A DNA stretch of 64,000 nucleotides from Pseudomonas koreensis (GCF_024169245.1 NZ_JALJWP010000001.1:1-64000), one strand, 5' to 3'. Shown: positions 51,186-60,545, counted from the first letter of the stretch. The notes: generated from the sequence alone by a model not told the origin. A program made the numbers and translations.

Positions 51186-52445
51186 TTAACCTACCTCCGA
51201 ATCCCAGATCACCGTGACATTGCCCGAATAGCTGCGGGCATAGCCGTCCTTGAGCATTTCATCCACCGCATCGCGGGCCACTTCGAAGTGCAGCGTGCCG
51301 ACCTTGCGGTCCAGATAGAAGCCCGGCTGAAACAGCTCGGTGCCCGTGCCATCGCGCAGCAAGCGCCGGCGATTGACCGCTTGCCCGGCGCCATCGGTCA
51401 GCCCGTTGGGCAGGCTGACGCTGACTTCCAGCGGTGCCACATGGCCGGCGGTCGACTCCCCCAGCGCGCAGCTGTTGTCGACGACGTACTGGCATTCGAT
51501 GTTCATCTTGAAGCGGCTCGAGGCCGAGATATTGAACGTCTGGTCACGCACCAGCCGAGTCGGCTTGCGCCCCTCGTTCAGCCACGACTGCCAGCCGCCC
51601 ACCGGCTCCAGTACCACGCGGTTGCCACCGGGAGGAATGTCGACCTTCATGGTGTGCGTGACCTTCAGATTGAAGTTGAGGGTCAGAATCGAATCGCTCG
51701 GGATCATCACATCGCCCATGTCGAAATCCATGTTCGGCCCGACGGTGTAGGTGATGGAACCGGTGTAGTCGCCTGACTCCATCTTCAGCGGATCCGGCGT
51801 GCGCAGTTCATAGGCATAAACGAAAAACAGATAGCGCATGGACGGCGGAATATCGAACTTCGCCTGCTTGCTACAGGCCCCCGCGCCCGTCGGCACTTTC
51901 CAGAAACTGTTGTAGCCCACTTCTCCGGCGGAAAAAGTACCGACGCCCTGGCACGGCGCCGGGGCGTGCATCCACGCGCCGCCCGCCCACAGATCGTCCC
52001 ACCCGCCACCTCCGGTCAACTTGACCACCGTGTCTGGCAGCTGCGTTTCATGACCGATACCGGCAATTCTCAACTGCACGATCTGCGTATCACCGGAAGA
52101 GTGAGTGACAGTAATGTTCTGCCAATGTGAGGGCACTCTGGCCATCCCGCCCTGACGAGGATCAGTGTGGTTGGCCTGAATCGCCGCGTTGGCCGTGAAC
52201 GGTATCTGGGCGATCAGACTGAACAGCCCCACAGGCTCACAAGCCCAGGGCGCTTGCCGACAAAAACCCTCGGATGGCGTCTGGTTCTTGAACTGGTTTT
52301 TTTGCGGATTGGCAAAATCCGGCTCGAAGGTCGCTTCAATGTTATGGACTTCAGCCGCCGCTGCCCCGGCCATCAGCGACAGCGCCAAAGCGCTCCACAC
52401 GCTGCTCTTCGGCAAGCGCAGAGACCGTATGCAATAGCTACCCAT
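51186..52445 (-). CDS. CfaE-like tip adhesin, paralogue 3
   Basis: 419 aa exported protein; signal of about 31 residues ends ...AGAAAA before EVHNIEATF. Two-domain layout as in CFA/I tip subunits: N-terminal adhesin (Cys-rich, GFCRQ, HAPAPCQGVG, GACSK) and C-terminal pilin domain ending SGNVTVIWDSEVG. The C-terminal half (from about 51830 down to 51186) is almost identical in DNA to paralogue 2, while the N-terminal half differs more, especially around residues 125-185. Last gene of the pilus operon. GAGGAAA ribosome site. Confidence 0.85.
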   Translation of the reverse strand: MGSYCIRSLRLPKSSVWSALALSLMAGAAAAEVHNIEATFEPDFANPQKNQFKNQTPSEGFCRQAPWACEPVGLFSLIAQIPFTANAAIQANHTDPRQGGMARVPSHWQNITVTHSSGDTQIVQLRIAGIGHETQLPDTVVKLTGGGGWDDLWAGGAWMHAPAPCQGVGTFSAGEVGYNSFWKVPTGAGACSKQAKFDIPPSMRYLFFVYAYELRTPDPLKMESGDYTGSITYTVGPNMDFDMGDVMIPSDSILTLNFNLKVTHTMKVDIPPGGNRVVLEPVGGWQSWLNEGRKPTRLVRDQTFNISASSRFKMNIECQYVVDNSCALGESTAGHVAPLEVSVSLPNGLTDGAGQAVNRRRLLRDGTGTELFQPGFYLDRKVGTLHFEVARDAVDEMLKDGYARSYSGNVTVIWDSEVG

Positions 52446-52517
52446 GATCTGTTTTCCTCAAAATGGCGTCGGAACATCCGAAGTTTCCCTGGTGACACAG
52501 CGCAATCGACAATTCGC

Positions 52518-53762
52518 CTAACCCACTTCCGAATCCCAGATCACCGTGACATTGCCCGAATAGCTGCGGGCATAGCCGTCCTTGAGCATTTCATCCACCG
52601 CATCGCGGGCCACTTCGAAATGCAGCGTGCCGACCTTGCGATCCAGATAGAAGCCCGGCTGAAACAGCTCGGTGCCCGTGCCATCGCGCAGCAAGCGCCG
52701 GCGATTGACCGCTTGCCCGGCGCCATTGGTCAGCCCGTTGGGCAGGCTGACGCTGACTTCCAGCGGCGCTACATGGCCGGCGGTCGACTCCCATAACGCG
52801 CAGCTGTTGTCGACGACGTACTGGCACTCGATGTTCATCTTGAAGCGGCTCGAGGCCGAGATATTGAACGTCTGGTCGCGCACCAGCCGGGTCGGCTTGC
52901 GCCCCTGGTTCAGCCACGACTGCCAACCGCCCACCGGCTCCAGCACCACGCGGTTGCCGCCGGGAGGAATATCGACCTTCATGGTGTGCGTGACCTTCAG
53001 ATTGAAATTGAGGGTCAGAATCGAATCGCTCGGGATCATCACATCGCCCATGTCGAAATCCATGTTCGGACCGACGGTGTAGGTGATGGAGCCGGTGTAG
53101 TCGCCCGCATCCATCTTCAGCGGATCCGGGGTGCGCAGTTCATAGGCGTAGACGAAAAACTGATAGCGCATGGACATCGGAATATCGAACAGGGCCTTTT
53201 TTGCACAGGTTCCCACGCCCTCGGGCACCCTCCAGAAACTGTTATAGCCATAATCGCCTGCCGTATAGTTACCGACCCCCACGCAGGGTGCCGGTGCCCA
53301 GGCCCAGCCTCCTCCTTCCCATAAATCGTCCCACCAGCCCTTGTCCGTCACGTCGTAGATCGGCAATGGCAGTGCTGTTTCGTGACCGATACCGGCGATC
53401 CTCAACTGGACGATGTGTGAATCACCCGAGGCGTGCGTAACCTGCACATCCCGCCAGCTGGAAGGCACCCTGGCCATACCGCCCTGACGCGGATCGGTGT
53501 GGTTGGCCATTATCGGCGCGTTGGCCGTGAACGGTATCCGGGCGATCAGACTGAACAGTCCCAGAGCCTCACAGTTCGCGGGCATCTGCCGACAGAACCC
53601 CTCCGACGGGGTCTGGTTCTTGAACTGGTTTTTTTGCGGGTTGGCAAAGTCCGGTTCGAAGGTCGCTTCGATGTTGTGCACTTCGGCCAATGCCGCAGCG
53701 CTGAACAACGTCAGCAGCAAACCGATCCATGGGCGGATGCCGGGGGGGCTGGAAAAACTCAA
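52518..53762 (-). CDS. CfaE-like tip adhesin, paralogue 2
   Basis: 414 aa with a TTG start at 53762, chosen because AGGAGA lies 7 nt upstream and the signal then has normal length (about 26 residues, ...LFSAAALA before EVHNIEATF). A GTG at 53813 overlapping the pilin stop would give a 43-residue leader. Same two-domain layout as paralogue 3 and nearly identical C-terminal pilin domain. 72 bp separate the two genes, typical of tandem duplication. Confidence 0.85.
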   Translation of the reverse strand: MSFSSPPGIRPWIGLLLTLFSAAALAEVHNIEATFEPDFANPQKNQFKNQTPSEGFCRQMPANCEALGLFSLIARIPFTANAPIMANHTDPRQGGMARVPSSWRDVQVTHASGDSHIVQLRIAGIGHETALPLPIYDVTDKGWWDDLWEGGGWAWAPAPCVGVGNYTAGDYGYNSFWRVPEGVGTCAKKALFDIPMSMRYQFFVYAYELRTPDPLKMDAGDYTGSITYTVGPNMDFDMGDVMIPSDSILTLNFNLKVTHTMKVDIPPGGNRVVLEPVGGWQSWLNQGRKPTRLVRDQTFNISASSRFKMNIECQYVVDNSCALWESTAGHVAPLEVSVSLPNGLTNGAGQAVNRRRLLRDGTGTELFQPGFYLDRKVGTLHFEVARDAVDEMLKDGYARSYSGNVTVIWDSEVG

Positions 53763-53809
53763 GGGTGTTCTCCTGAAAATATTTCGATAGCAGGGCTGTA
53801 CGCGCCGAC

Positions 53810-54310
53810 TCACTCGCCAGGCGCTCGAGCACTGAACAGCAACAGCACGTTGCCGGCGTAATCCCCGGGGCGGTAGCCTGCCTCCGGTTTGATGGGGTCG
53901 ATCTGCAACAACACCCGTGCGCCCGCAGCGGCTTCGGCCTGCGACACCACCTCGCGCGGCGCCATCTCGGCGCTCAACTCCACCTTGTTGAACGTCACGC
54001 GCAGCCTGATATCGTCCGCCGGCCGACCGTTGGAAAGGTAAGGCTCGGACTCCAGCCGCGCCTCAATCGCACTGGTGTCGTGGCGCACATCAAAGTATTT
54101 GCGCACACTGCTCAGGCTTGAGGTCGAGTGATTCCAGTCGAGCCGCTGCGGCCGGTGAATCCAGTCCGGCTCCGCGGGAATGATGTAGAACGGTCGGCTT
54201 GGCACGTTCAGTGTCACTTCGAAAATGTGTTCTTCCCGAGCCGCCCAGGCCGCATCGCTGGTCAGGGCCGCCGCGGCTATCAGCGCGGCGACGGTGCATT
54301 GCTTGATCAT
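53810..54310 (-). CDS. CS1-type fimbrial pilin, second copy
   Basis: 166 aa exported pilin; signal of about 23 residues ends ...DAAWA. Its body aligns with the pilin at 58979: FYIIPAEPD against FYVVPTDPD, the PREVV/PQEVV turn and the C-terminal RPGDYAGNVLLLF against QPGDYTGVVALTF. It is more diverged and sits after the chaperone, so it may be a minor or adaptor subunit. AGGTAA ribosome site precedes MIKQC; an upstream in-frame ATG is rejected. Confidence 0.85.
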   Translation of the reverse strand: MIKQCTVAALIAAAALTSDAAWAAREEHIFEVTLNVPSRPFYIIPAEPDWIHRPQRLDWNHSTSSLSSVRKYFDVRHDTSAIEARLESEPYLSNGRPADDIRLRVTFNKVELSAEMAPREVVSQAEAAAGARVLLQIDPIKPEAGYRPGDYAGNVLLLFSARAPGE

Positions 54311-54343
54311 GTTGGTTACCTGTTGCGTCAATGAAAAGCAGAC

Positions 54344-55087
54344 CTAGCGGCTGCTGACCGTCAGGTTCTTCTTCTCGCTGCCCTCGATCAGGAAGAAGCG
54401 GTACGCACGACCCTTCTCCTTGTCGAAGGCGAATGTCTTGCCCGCCAGCACATGGTGTTTGGTAGTCGCACTGCAGTCGGTTTCGTTGCTCAGCGAGCAG
54501 CTTTTGAACTCGTCGACGATCACCACGGTGTTGCCGTCATTGCGCAGTTCGTAGCGGCTGGCGGTTTCATTGATCGTCGTGGCAAAGCGTGCGTCCCTGG
54601 GCCGTACAAAGAACACCGTGCCGAAACCGGTCATCACGTTGACCCCGGCCGTCAGTGCCTTTTTGTAGTCTTCGCGTTCTTCCTGGCTGACAGCGAACTC
54701 GTCTTCCTTTTCCGGCACCACCGGCACGAACCGCACGCGGAAATAACGCTCGCGATCGCGTTCGCCCATGTACAGCAAACGGGTGCCCTGCATGCCCTGA
54801 GCCGGGACGATCAGCCGCGCCGGGCTGGCCATCAGGCCATTGCGCGAAGCGCCGTCGGCTGCGTTCTCAACCGGGATTTCCTTCGGCGTGCCGTCGGCAC
54901 CGTAGACAATCTCCAGAACGTTGACCTTGACGAACGCGGTGGCATCCCCGCTGTTGAACACCCGCTTCAGATAGGTACTTTTATCGGCATCGAGATAGTC
55001 GTACACCGTACCGACATTGATCTGCGGCCCGGCCTGCGCCGTCAGGCAAAACACGCTGAGCACGCCCAGCAAAAAACCACGGTTCAT
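54344..55087 (-). CDS. Alternate-pathway (class 5) pilus chaperone
   Basis: 247 aa periplasmic chaperone. Signal of about 18 residues (MNRGFLLGVLSVFCLTAQA), then an immunoglobulin-like domain with VKVNVLEIVYG, the subunit-binding region ASPARLIVPAQGMQGTRLLYMG (core PARLIVPAQGMQG) and FRVRFVPVVPEKE. Matches the CfaA/CblB type and not FimC. It folds pilin and adhesin subunits before the usher. Located between adhesin 1 and pilin 2. Confidence 0.88.
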   Translation of the reverse strand: MNRGFLLGVLSVFCLTAQAGPQINVGTVYDYLDADKSTYLKRVFNSGDATAFVKVNVLEIVYGADGTPKEIPVENAADGASRNGLMASPARLIVPAQGMQGTRLLYMGERDRERYFRVRFVPVVPEKEDEFAVSQEEREDYKKALTAGVNVMTGFGTVFFVRPRDARFATTINETASRYELRNDGNTVVIVDEFKSCSLSNETDCSATTKHHVLAGKTFAFDKEKGRAYRFFLIEGSEKKNLTVSSR

Positions 55088-55131
55088 CGCTTCAACTCCA
55101 TGAAAAAAGCAAAAGGTTCCGGTCCGTACGT

Positions 55132-56346
55132 TCATACGTCCGAGTCCCAGATAACGGCGATATTGCCGCTGAGCGTGTCGGTGAAACCCGGCCGCAACAG
55201 AAAGTCGATGGCATCCCTGGGCATTTCGAAACGCAATGAGCCGGCCTTGCGATCCACATAAAAGCCCGGTTGAAAAGGACCGACCCAGGTGTTGTAAAGC
55301 AGCTTGAGCTGGCTCGCCGTGCCCCCCAAAGGCCCGTCGATGCCGTTGGGCAGGGTGAGGTAGGTTTCCACCTCGGTGACATTGCCTCTGGGGCTGCGCA
55401 ACTTGCAGCGCGACCCGCCCGTGGAGTCGCACAGGATCATGACCTTGAAGCGCGACGAGGCTGATATGTAGAACAGTTGATCACGGAAGATGCGTGTCGG
55501 CGGGCGGCCACTGTCGACCCAGCGCATCCAGCCTCCCTCGGGTTCGAGCAGCACTTTGTTGCCGCCCGGTGGCAGATCGACCTTGAGGGTGTGCTGCACG
55601 TCGAGGACGAAGTCCAGATTCAGGCTGCCATCGTCCGGCGCCATCAACGGTCCCAGATCGAAATCGCCGCCGTTGCCGATGGAGTACGCCAGCGAACCGG
55701 TGTAGAGGCCGGATGACATGCCTAACGGATTGGGCGTGCGCAACTCGTAGGCGAAATCCAGATTGTTGAAATACATCGATGGAATGCTGAACGCGGCAAC
55801 CTTGGTGCAAGCCGTCTCCACCGGTGCCTTCCAGAAAAACCGGTAGTAATCGGGCGAAAAGTAACCGACACCACTGTAGAGACAGGGGGCAGGAGCATAA
55901 ACCCAACTGCTGCCGGTCCAGAGTTTCTGATGGCCTTCAAGCGGGTCGCTGACGCCTACCAGATTGGCTGCGGTGTCGCTCAACACGAAGGTGGAACCAA
56001 TGCCGATGATGCGGATTTCGACGGTCTCGGTTTCCTGCGTCTCGGCATTGGTCACCGTCAGCTGCCGCCAATTGGCCGGGGCCTTGACCGCCACCGCGTC
56101 ACCTGGCTGGAGACTGCGGGTAGATGCAAAACGAATCGGAAACTGAATGCTGAACATGCCGTTATCGGCACATTCGCTGGGGGCAGCCGCGCAATAACCG
56201 GTGTTCGGCGTCTGGTTGATAAACACGTTTTTGCTCGGCTGCGACGAATCCGGCTGAAACAACGCCCGGATCTCCTGACTCGCCGCCTGGGCGGCCGGCG
56301 TCGCCAATGCCAGCCACAGGCCCAGGCCATATGTCGACTTGGTCAT
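55132..56346 (-). CDS. CfaE-like tip adhesin, paralogue 1
   Basis: 404 aa exported tip subunit. Signal of about 21 residues ends ...TPAAQA. Shares FQPDSSQPSKNVFINQTPNT with the FANPQKNQFKNQTP of paralogues 2 and 3, and the common C-terminal form GNIAVIWDSDV. It is the more diverged of the three. Start is 4 nt after the usher stop, so it is probably coupled. Its position right after the usher matches CFA/I-type operons. Confidence 0.87.
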   Translation of the reverse strand: MTKSTYGLGLWLALATPAAQAASQEIRALFQPDSSQPSKNVFINQTPNTGYCAAAPSECADNGMFSIQFPIRFASTRSLQPGDAVAVKAPANWRQLTVTNAETQETETVEIRIIGIGSTFVLSDTAANLVGVSDPLEGHQKLWTGSSWVYAPAPCLYSGVGYFSPDYYRFFWKAPVETACTKVAAFSIPSMYFNNLDFAYELRTPNPLGMSSGLYTGSLAYSIGNGGDFDLGPLMAPDDGSLNLDFVLDVQHTLKVDLPPGGNKVLLEPEGGWMRWVDSGRPPTRIFRDQLFYISASSRFKVMILCDSTGGSRCKLRSPRGNVTEVETYLTLPNGIDGPLGGTASQLKLLYNTWVGPFQPGFYVDRKAGSLRFEMPRDAIDFLLRPGFTDTLSGNIAVIWDSDV

Positions 56347-56350
56347 CGGT

Positions 56351-58873
56351 TCAGCCCGCCTTCTGTGCGGTGACACTGACGTCGGCCACGGTGTCTGGCG
56401 TACAGCGCAGATCGCCGATCATCAATACGTTGTTTTCACTGCGGTACTGGTTGGCATCGAGGCGGAACTGACACAGCAAGCGGTTATCGCGACGGATTTC
56501 GAGAGTCGGCGAACCGGCGTTCATTTCCATTGAAAAGAACCCGTCGACCTCGGTGACGCCACGGCTGGCGTGGTTGATCACATGATGGCCCTTGAGCGGC
56601 TGCCCTGCCTCATCGATCAGTCGACCGAGCACTGTCAGGGTTTTCATCACCCGGATCTTGCGGTACTCCACCCCGCCCTTGTTCAAGTGATAGCGAGTGC
56701 GCGCCGGCTCGATCGTGGCAGCCGGTACGTGATTGCCCTGGAAGTCGAAGCTCACCGAGCTGTTCTGGTACGCGGTGATCGGGATGAAATTGCGCCCCGG
56801 TTTCAAGGCCGCGCTGCCACCGCTGTAATCGTCGGCACGCAGGGCGATATCGTCGATGTCCGACTCCACATCGACAATCATTCCGGCGCCGCGCATTTCG
56901 TACTGACTGGTCAGCAACATCTGCTGGCCGCCGACCACCAGCGTGCTGTCGAGGTTCAGGCCGCCGGTGAAATTGCCGTTGTACGACGAGCGCTGGATAA
57001 AGCCATCGCCGTTGACCGAGTCAGTGCGGAAATTCGCCAGACTGGACATGCCAACACCGTAGGTATCGGTCAGCGCCGTGACCGAAACGTTTTGCAGCAC
57101 ATGATCCTTGAAGTCCTTGCGCCAGCCGAGCGACGCATTGTTGTCGCGCTGGCCGTCGCGGGCGGTACGCGAGCCGATGCTGCCGGTGAGCTGCTGACCG
57201 GGTGTGCCCAACGCCAGATTGACGCTCAAATCGACGCCGCGGTTGCGCGCGTCACCGCTGCTGTAACTGCCCGGTCGGTCGAACACCGACAAGCGCCAAC
57301 TGGCATCGCTGCCAAACAGCGTGGTGCGTTGTGTCCAGCCGAGGTCCACGCCCAGACCTTCGACATTGCCCTCACTGTGGGCCACCCGGGCATTGATCGT
57401 GCTTTTGCTGCTGACCCGATGGTTGAGCGCCAGCGAGGAATTGCTGGTCTGGCCGATGAACACGTTGCGCGGGCGAACACGCGTGCCGTCCGGCAAGGTG
57501 TCGTAGGTGTTGGTGGTGTCGAGCCAGCTGCGATTGTGGCTGACAACGATGCTGCCGGAACCGTAGTTGTAGAGGCTCTGCAGGTCCAGACCGGTGCCGT
57601 AGTCCTCGGTCTTGTAGACGTTGGCAAAAAGGCTGATGTGATTGGCCAGCGTCCAGTCGATGGACGTGCCGTATTGCAGTTTTTCGCGGATCTGGCGCGC
57701 CGACAGCCCGAGAATCACCCGCGGATGCAACAGGTAATTGACCGCCGCGCCGGCGGTGGGGCTGCCACTGGCCTGGGTGTCCCAGTTGCTCAGCAACTTC
57801 GTTTCCTCGCCGGCAAAAACGTTGTAGCGCCAGCGGTCGTCGAGGTTGCGCCAGTTGCTGGGCTTGTACACCAGCTCCTGGGTGGTGGAGGTGATCTGGC
57901 CATCTTCGATCAGGCGCACTTCCACCTCGTAAATACCGCCGGGCAGCGGCCGGGTGTCGAGGGTCTGCAACCCGGCGGGCACCGATTGGGTATTGATCAA
58001 CAGACCGTCGCGCCAGATCTCCACCGAACCCTGGCGGTTGGCCGTGACATAGATCGGGTAAACACTGGGCATCGGGCTGTTGATGGCCAGGCTGTCGGAG
58101 CTGCCATACATGACGCCGACGGCGGTATCGGGGCTGGTGCCAAACGTGCGCGGTTGGCGGGTCAGTCCTTCGGAATTGGGGGTGAAATAGCCCAGGCGGA
58201 AAAAACTGCCTTGCAGTTCGCGCTGGGTGTGCAACTCGTGAACAGCGTGATAAAGCTTGTCATCCGGCCCGCCAAGGCGCGCCAGTTGCAGGTTCAGTGT
58301 CTGGCTCCAGTTGCCCAGGCTGCCGCTGGCCTCAAGGCCGAAGCGCCCGCCCAGATCCTGATCCTGGCCGCCGTTGAGGTTCAATTGATTGCGCACCATC
58401 AAGCCATGGCTGCCGCCTTCAGGCTGGTCGTAATAGCGCTTGGTTTCAAGGTCGCGCTCAGCGTTTGCGGTAAGAATGGAAACCAGAGAACTTTCCAGGT
58501 TGTAGTGCACAGCCAGCACCTGATCCGGACAGGAACCGCTGCAGTTGCCCAGTGGCACGCCGGGCTTGAGATGAGCCGCCCATTTCTCGCGCTCGGCGGG
58601 GCTATAGCGGTTCTCGCTGGTGTCGGTGAATTCGAGCAGGGTGATGCGATCATCGCGGGACAACACCACCATGGCCTCGCCCAGGGGCTGATGATCGAGT
58701 TCGACCCGAACCGCCAGCGGCACATCAAAGAAATGCTCCTCGAAATCCGCCGGCAGGCCTTTGGCCTGGGCCAACAGACTTCGCGGCGTGGTGCCGGCGG
58801 AGTTGGAAGCCACGGCTGCGCTGGCACAAAACAGCAGCGCAAGCGCAGCCGCGATGGGGGTCATCGGGAACAT
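56351..58873 (-). CDS. Outer-membrane usher of the alternate chaperone-usher family (TcfC/CooC-like)
   Basis: 840 aa outer-membrane pore for pilus assembly. Signal of about 22 residues (...SAAVA), N-terminal plug and barrel region with GIYEVEVRLIEDGQ and a long beta-barrel in the middle, and a C-terminal E-set-like carboxy-peptidase-like domain (LTVLGRLIDEAGQPLKGHHV). Length is normal for CooC/TcfC. Start at 58873; Met4 at 58864 is an alternative. It lies 105 bp after the major pilin with a hairpin between. Confidence 0.92.
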   Translation of the reverse strand: MFPMTPIAAALALLFCASAAVASNSAGTTPRSLLAQAKGLPADFEEHFFDVPLAVRVELDHQPLGEAMVVLSRDDRITLLEFTDTSENRYSPAEREKWAAHLKPGVPLGNCSGSCPDQVLAVHYNLESSLVSILTANAERDLETKRYYDQPEGGSHGLMVRNQLNLNGGQDQDLGGRFGLEASGSLGNWSQTLNLQLARLGGPDDKLYHAVHELHTQRELQGSFFRLGYFTPNSEGLTRQPRTFGTSPDTAVGVMYGSSDSLAINSPMPSVYPIYVTANRQGSVEIWRDGLLINTQSVPAGLQTLDTRPLPGGIYEVEVRLIEDGQITSTTQELVYKPSNWRNLDDRWRYNVFAGEETKLLSNWDTQASGSPTAGAAVNYLLHPRVILGLSARQIREKLQYGTSIDWTLANHISLFANVYKTEDYGTGLDLQSLYNYGSGSIVVSHNRSWLDTTNTYDTLPDGTRVRPRNVFIGQTSNSSLALNHRVSSKSTINARVAHSEGNVEGLGVDLGWTQRTTLFGSDASWRLSVFDRPGSYSSGDARNRGVDLSVNLALGTPGQQLTGSIGSRTARDGQRDNNASLGWRKDFKDHVLQNVSVTALTDTYGVGMSSLANFRTDSVNGDGFIQRSSYNGNFTGGLNLDSTLVVGGQQMLLTSQYEMRGAGMIVDVESDIDDIALRADDYSGGSAALKPGRNFIPITAYQNSSVSFDFQGNHVPAATIEPARTRYHLNKGGVEYRKIRVMKTLTVLGRLIDEAGQPLKGHHVINHASRGVTEVDGFFSMEMNAGSPTLEIRRDNRLLCQFRLDANQYRSENNVLMIGDLRCTPDTVADVSVTAQKAG

Positions 58874-58895
58874 GAACTTTTACTCTGATTACGAA

Positions 58896-58911
58896 CGGTG
58901 GAAGTCCACCG
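58896..58911 (-). promoter_or_regulatory. Hairpin between pilin and usher
   Basis: CGGTGG AAGT CCACCG forms a short GC stem without T-tract just before the usher ribosome site. It may limit usher expression relative to the major pilin. Confidence 0.45.
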
Positions 58912-58978
58912 AAGCAGACAGCGCTGCCCCGGTGGTTAACACTGGCGAAACGTCAGCGTCAGATACCGGATCACTCAA

Positions 58979-59470
58979 TCAAGGAGTGACAACCGGAGGA
59001 ACGGCGTCGAAGGTCAGTGCGACAACACCGGTGTAATCACCCGGCTGGAAGTTAGTGCCTACGGCACTGATCTTGAGCGGTGCACGGAAGTTGACGTCGG
59101 ATTCCGCTTCGCCCACAACTTCCTGTGGCGTGGTGGTGAGGGTTTTGTTGTTGATCGCCACTTGCAGGTCGATGCTGCTCGAGCCGGAAATCAGTTTCGG
59201 CGCGGTATCAACACTGGCGTGTACCGAACCGTTGTTGTTGCGCACATCGAAGAAACCATTGACTTCACCCATCTTGCCGGTGGCCGGCTGATAGCTCATG
59301 TCCTGGTCTTTATTGACCAGATCCGGATCGGTCGGTACCACGTAGAAGCCGTTGGTCGGCACGTGAGCGACGATGTTGATCGAGTGGGCGGCTTCACCAG
59401 CGGCGAACGCTCCCGAAGAACCCAGTGCCAGAAGAGCCAATGGAGCAGCGAATGCAATTTTCTTGAACAT
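58979..59470 (-). CDS. CS1-type major fimbrial subunit
   Basis: 163 aa CfaB-like pilin. Signal of about 23 residues ends ...SSGAFA before AGEAAHSINIV. The body carries the family strand pattern and the FQPGDYTGVVALTF C-terminal region of CS1 pili, with donor-strand-type N-terminal extension (HSINIVAHVPTN). First gene of the operon, so probably the most abundant subunit. AAGG ribosome site. Confidence 0.92.
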   Translation of the reverse strand: MFKKIAFAAPLALLALGSSGAFAAGEAAHSINIVAHVPTNGFYVVPTDPDLVNKDQDMSYQPATGKMGEVNGFFDVRNNNGSVHASVDTAPKLISGSSSIDLQVAINNKTLTTTPQEVVGEAESDVNFRAPLKISAVGTNFQPGDYTGVVALTFDAVPPVVTP

Positions 59471-59969
59471 CGTTCAGTACCTTGTTTTCTTGATGAGAAG
59501 GAATGATTGAGAGTTCAAGTGAAACGCCAGGGGAGTTGAGCCAGATCAACTTGAACTTTCAATGCCGGGACATCATCGACTCTTGGCTCCGGGAAGTAAG
59601 CAAGTAACTTCCGATAACCTCGTAGTTCAACAACCTCATGACTCGAAAGAAAAAAGAACAAAATAACGATATTCGAAACAACGCCTGTAAGTGACGCCCT
59701 ACATACAGATAAAGTTAAAAATCCATACAGCCCTCTGACCCAGACACAACGGGAGTTAGTTGGAACTTTAGAATACTTGCTCAAATAAAATAGAGCTTTG
59801 ACTTTAACCCTGAAGTTACCCTGCCCGAACATTTTCCAAAAAATGATTTGTTGCATTCCGACAGAACAGCACCGCTCGTCTGGCCACAGATGCGCAGGCA
59901 GAAAACGTCTTGCACTGACCTTAAGATATATCTTAAGTTGTATCTAAACACGACGAGAGAAGACGAAAA
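59471..59969. other. AT-rich divergent control region
   Basis: 499 bp without a supportable gene, between the pilus operon and the PadR gene. The part from 59640 to 59830 is clearly richer in A+T than the surroundings, suitable for MvaT/H-NS-type silencing of the pilus promoter. I cannot place a convincing pilus promoter by eye. Small frames on either strand have no ribosome sites. Confidence 0.6.
59920..59937. promoter_or_regulatory. PadR/YqjI-type operator
   Basis: CTTAAGATATATCTTAAG is a perfect 18-bp palindrome 33 bp before the PadR ATG, followed by a partial repeat TTGTATCTAAA. Fits autoregulation by the adjacent regulator. Confidence 0.75.
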
Positions 59970-60545
59970 ATGAGAGACCATCATTCCCACCATCGCGAAC
60001 ACGGCGACGGCCGCGACGGCTTCGAAAAACGTCCGGGGCGTGAACGCGGCGGGCGCGGCCCGCGAGTGTTCGCCCCGGGTGATCTGAAATTGCTGCTGCT
60101 GGCGCTGGTGGCCGAACAGCCTTGCCATGGCTACGACCTGATCCGCCAGATCGAGAGCATGTTCGACGGCGCCTACAGCCCGAGCCCGGGCGTGATCTAC
60201 CCGACCCTGACATTTCTTGAAGAGAGCGAACTGATCACTGGCGACGCGCAGGCCGGAAAAAAACGCTACAGCGTCACCGAGGCCGGACGTTTGACACTGG
60301 ATGAGCAAGCGGTGGCACTGGACGGCGTGCGGATGCGCATCGACGTCAGCAAACGCTCGCTGCGCGGCCATGATCGACCACCGGAAATCCACGAGGCGGT
60401 ACACAACCTGCGCCATGCCCTGCAACTGCACCACGGTCGCTGGAGCCCGGAAGAAATCCTGCGCGTGCGTGACCTGCTCAACGACACCGCCAAAGCCATC
60501 GTCGACGGCCCTGCCGTTCAACCTGTCCAGGAGAAAGCCGAATGA
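59970..60545 (+). CDS. yqjI: PadR family regulator, nickel-type (YqjI-like)
   Basis: 191 aa. The N-terminal 30 residues are rich in His, Asp and Arg (RDHHSHHREHGDGRDG), the kind of metal-binding tail seen in E. coli YqjI. The PadR winged HTH follows (LLLALVAEQPCHGYDLI, SPGVIYPTLTFLEE, KRYSVTEAGR). YqjI represses the ferric reductase gene yqjH and releases on nickel. Here the reductase gene overlaps by ATGA, and an 18-bp palindrome is upstream. Confidence 0.88.
   Translation: MRDHHSHHREHGDGRDGFEKRPGRERGGRGPRVFAPGDLKLLLLALVAEQPCHGYDLIRQIESMFDGAYSPSPGVIYPTLTFLEESELITGDAQAGKKRYSVTEAGRLTLDEQAVALDGVRMRIDVSKRSLRGHDRPPEIHEAVHNLRHALQLHHGRWSPEEILRVRDLLNDTAKAIVDGPAVQPVQEKAE

Noticed and set aside
56570..58888. 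Open frame of about 770 codons on the plus strand opposite the usher
   Set aside because: Mirrors the usher codon bias and lacks any domain pattern, start signal or signal peptide.
59515..59856. Open frame of about 113 codons in the gap before yqjI
   Set aside because: Lies in the AT-rich control region, no ribosome site, odd composition and no family resemblance.
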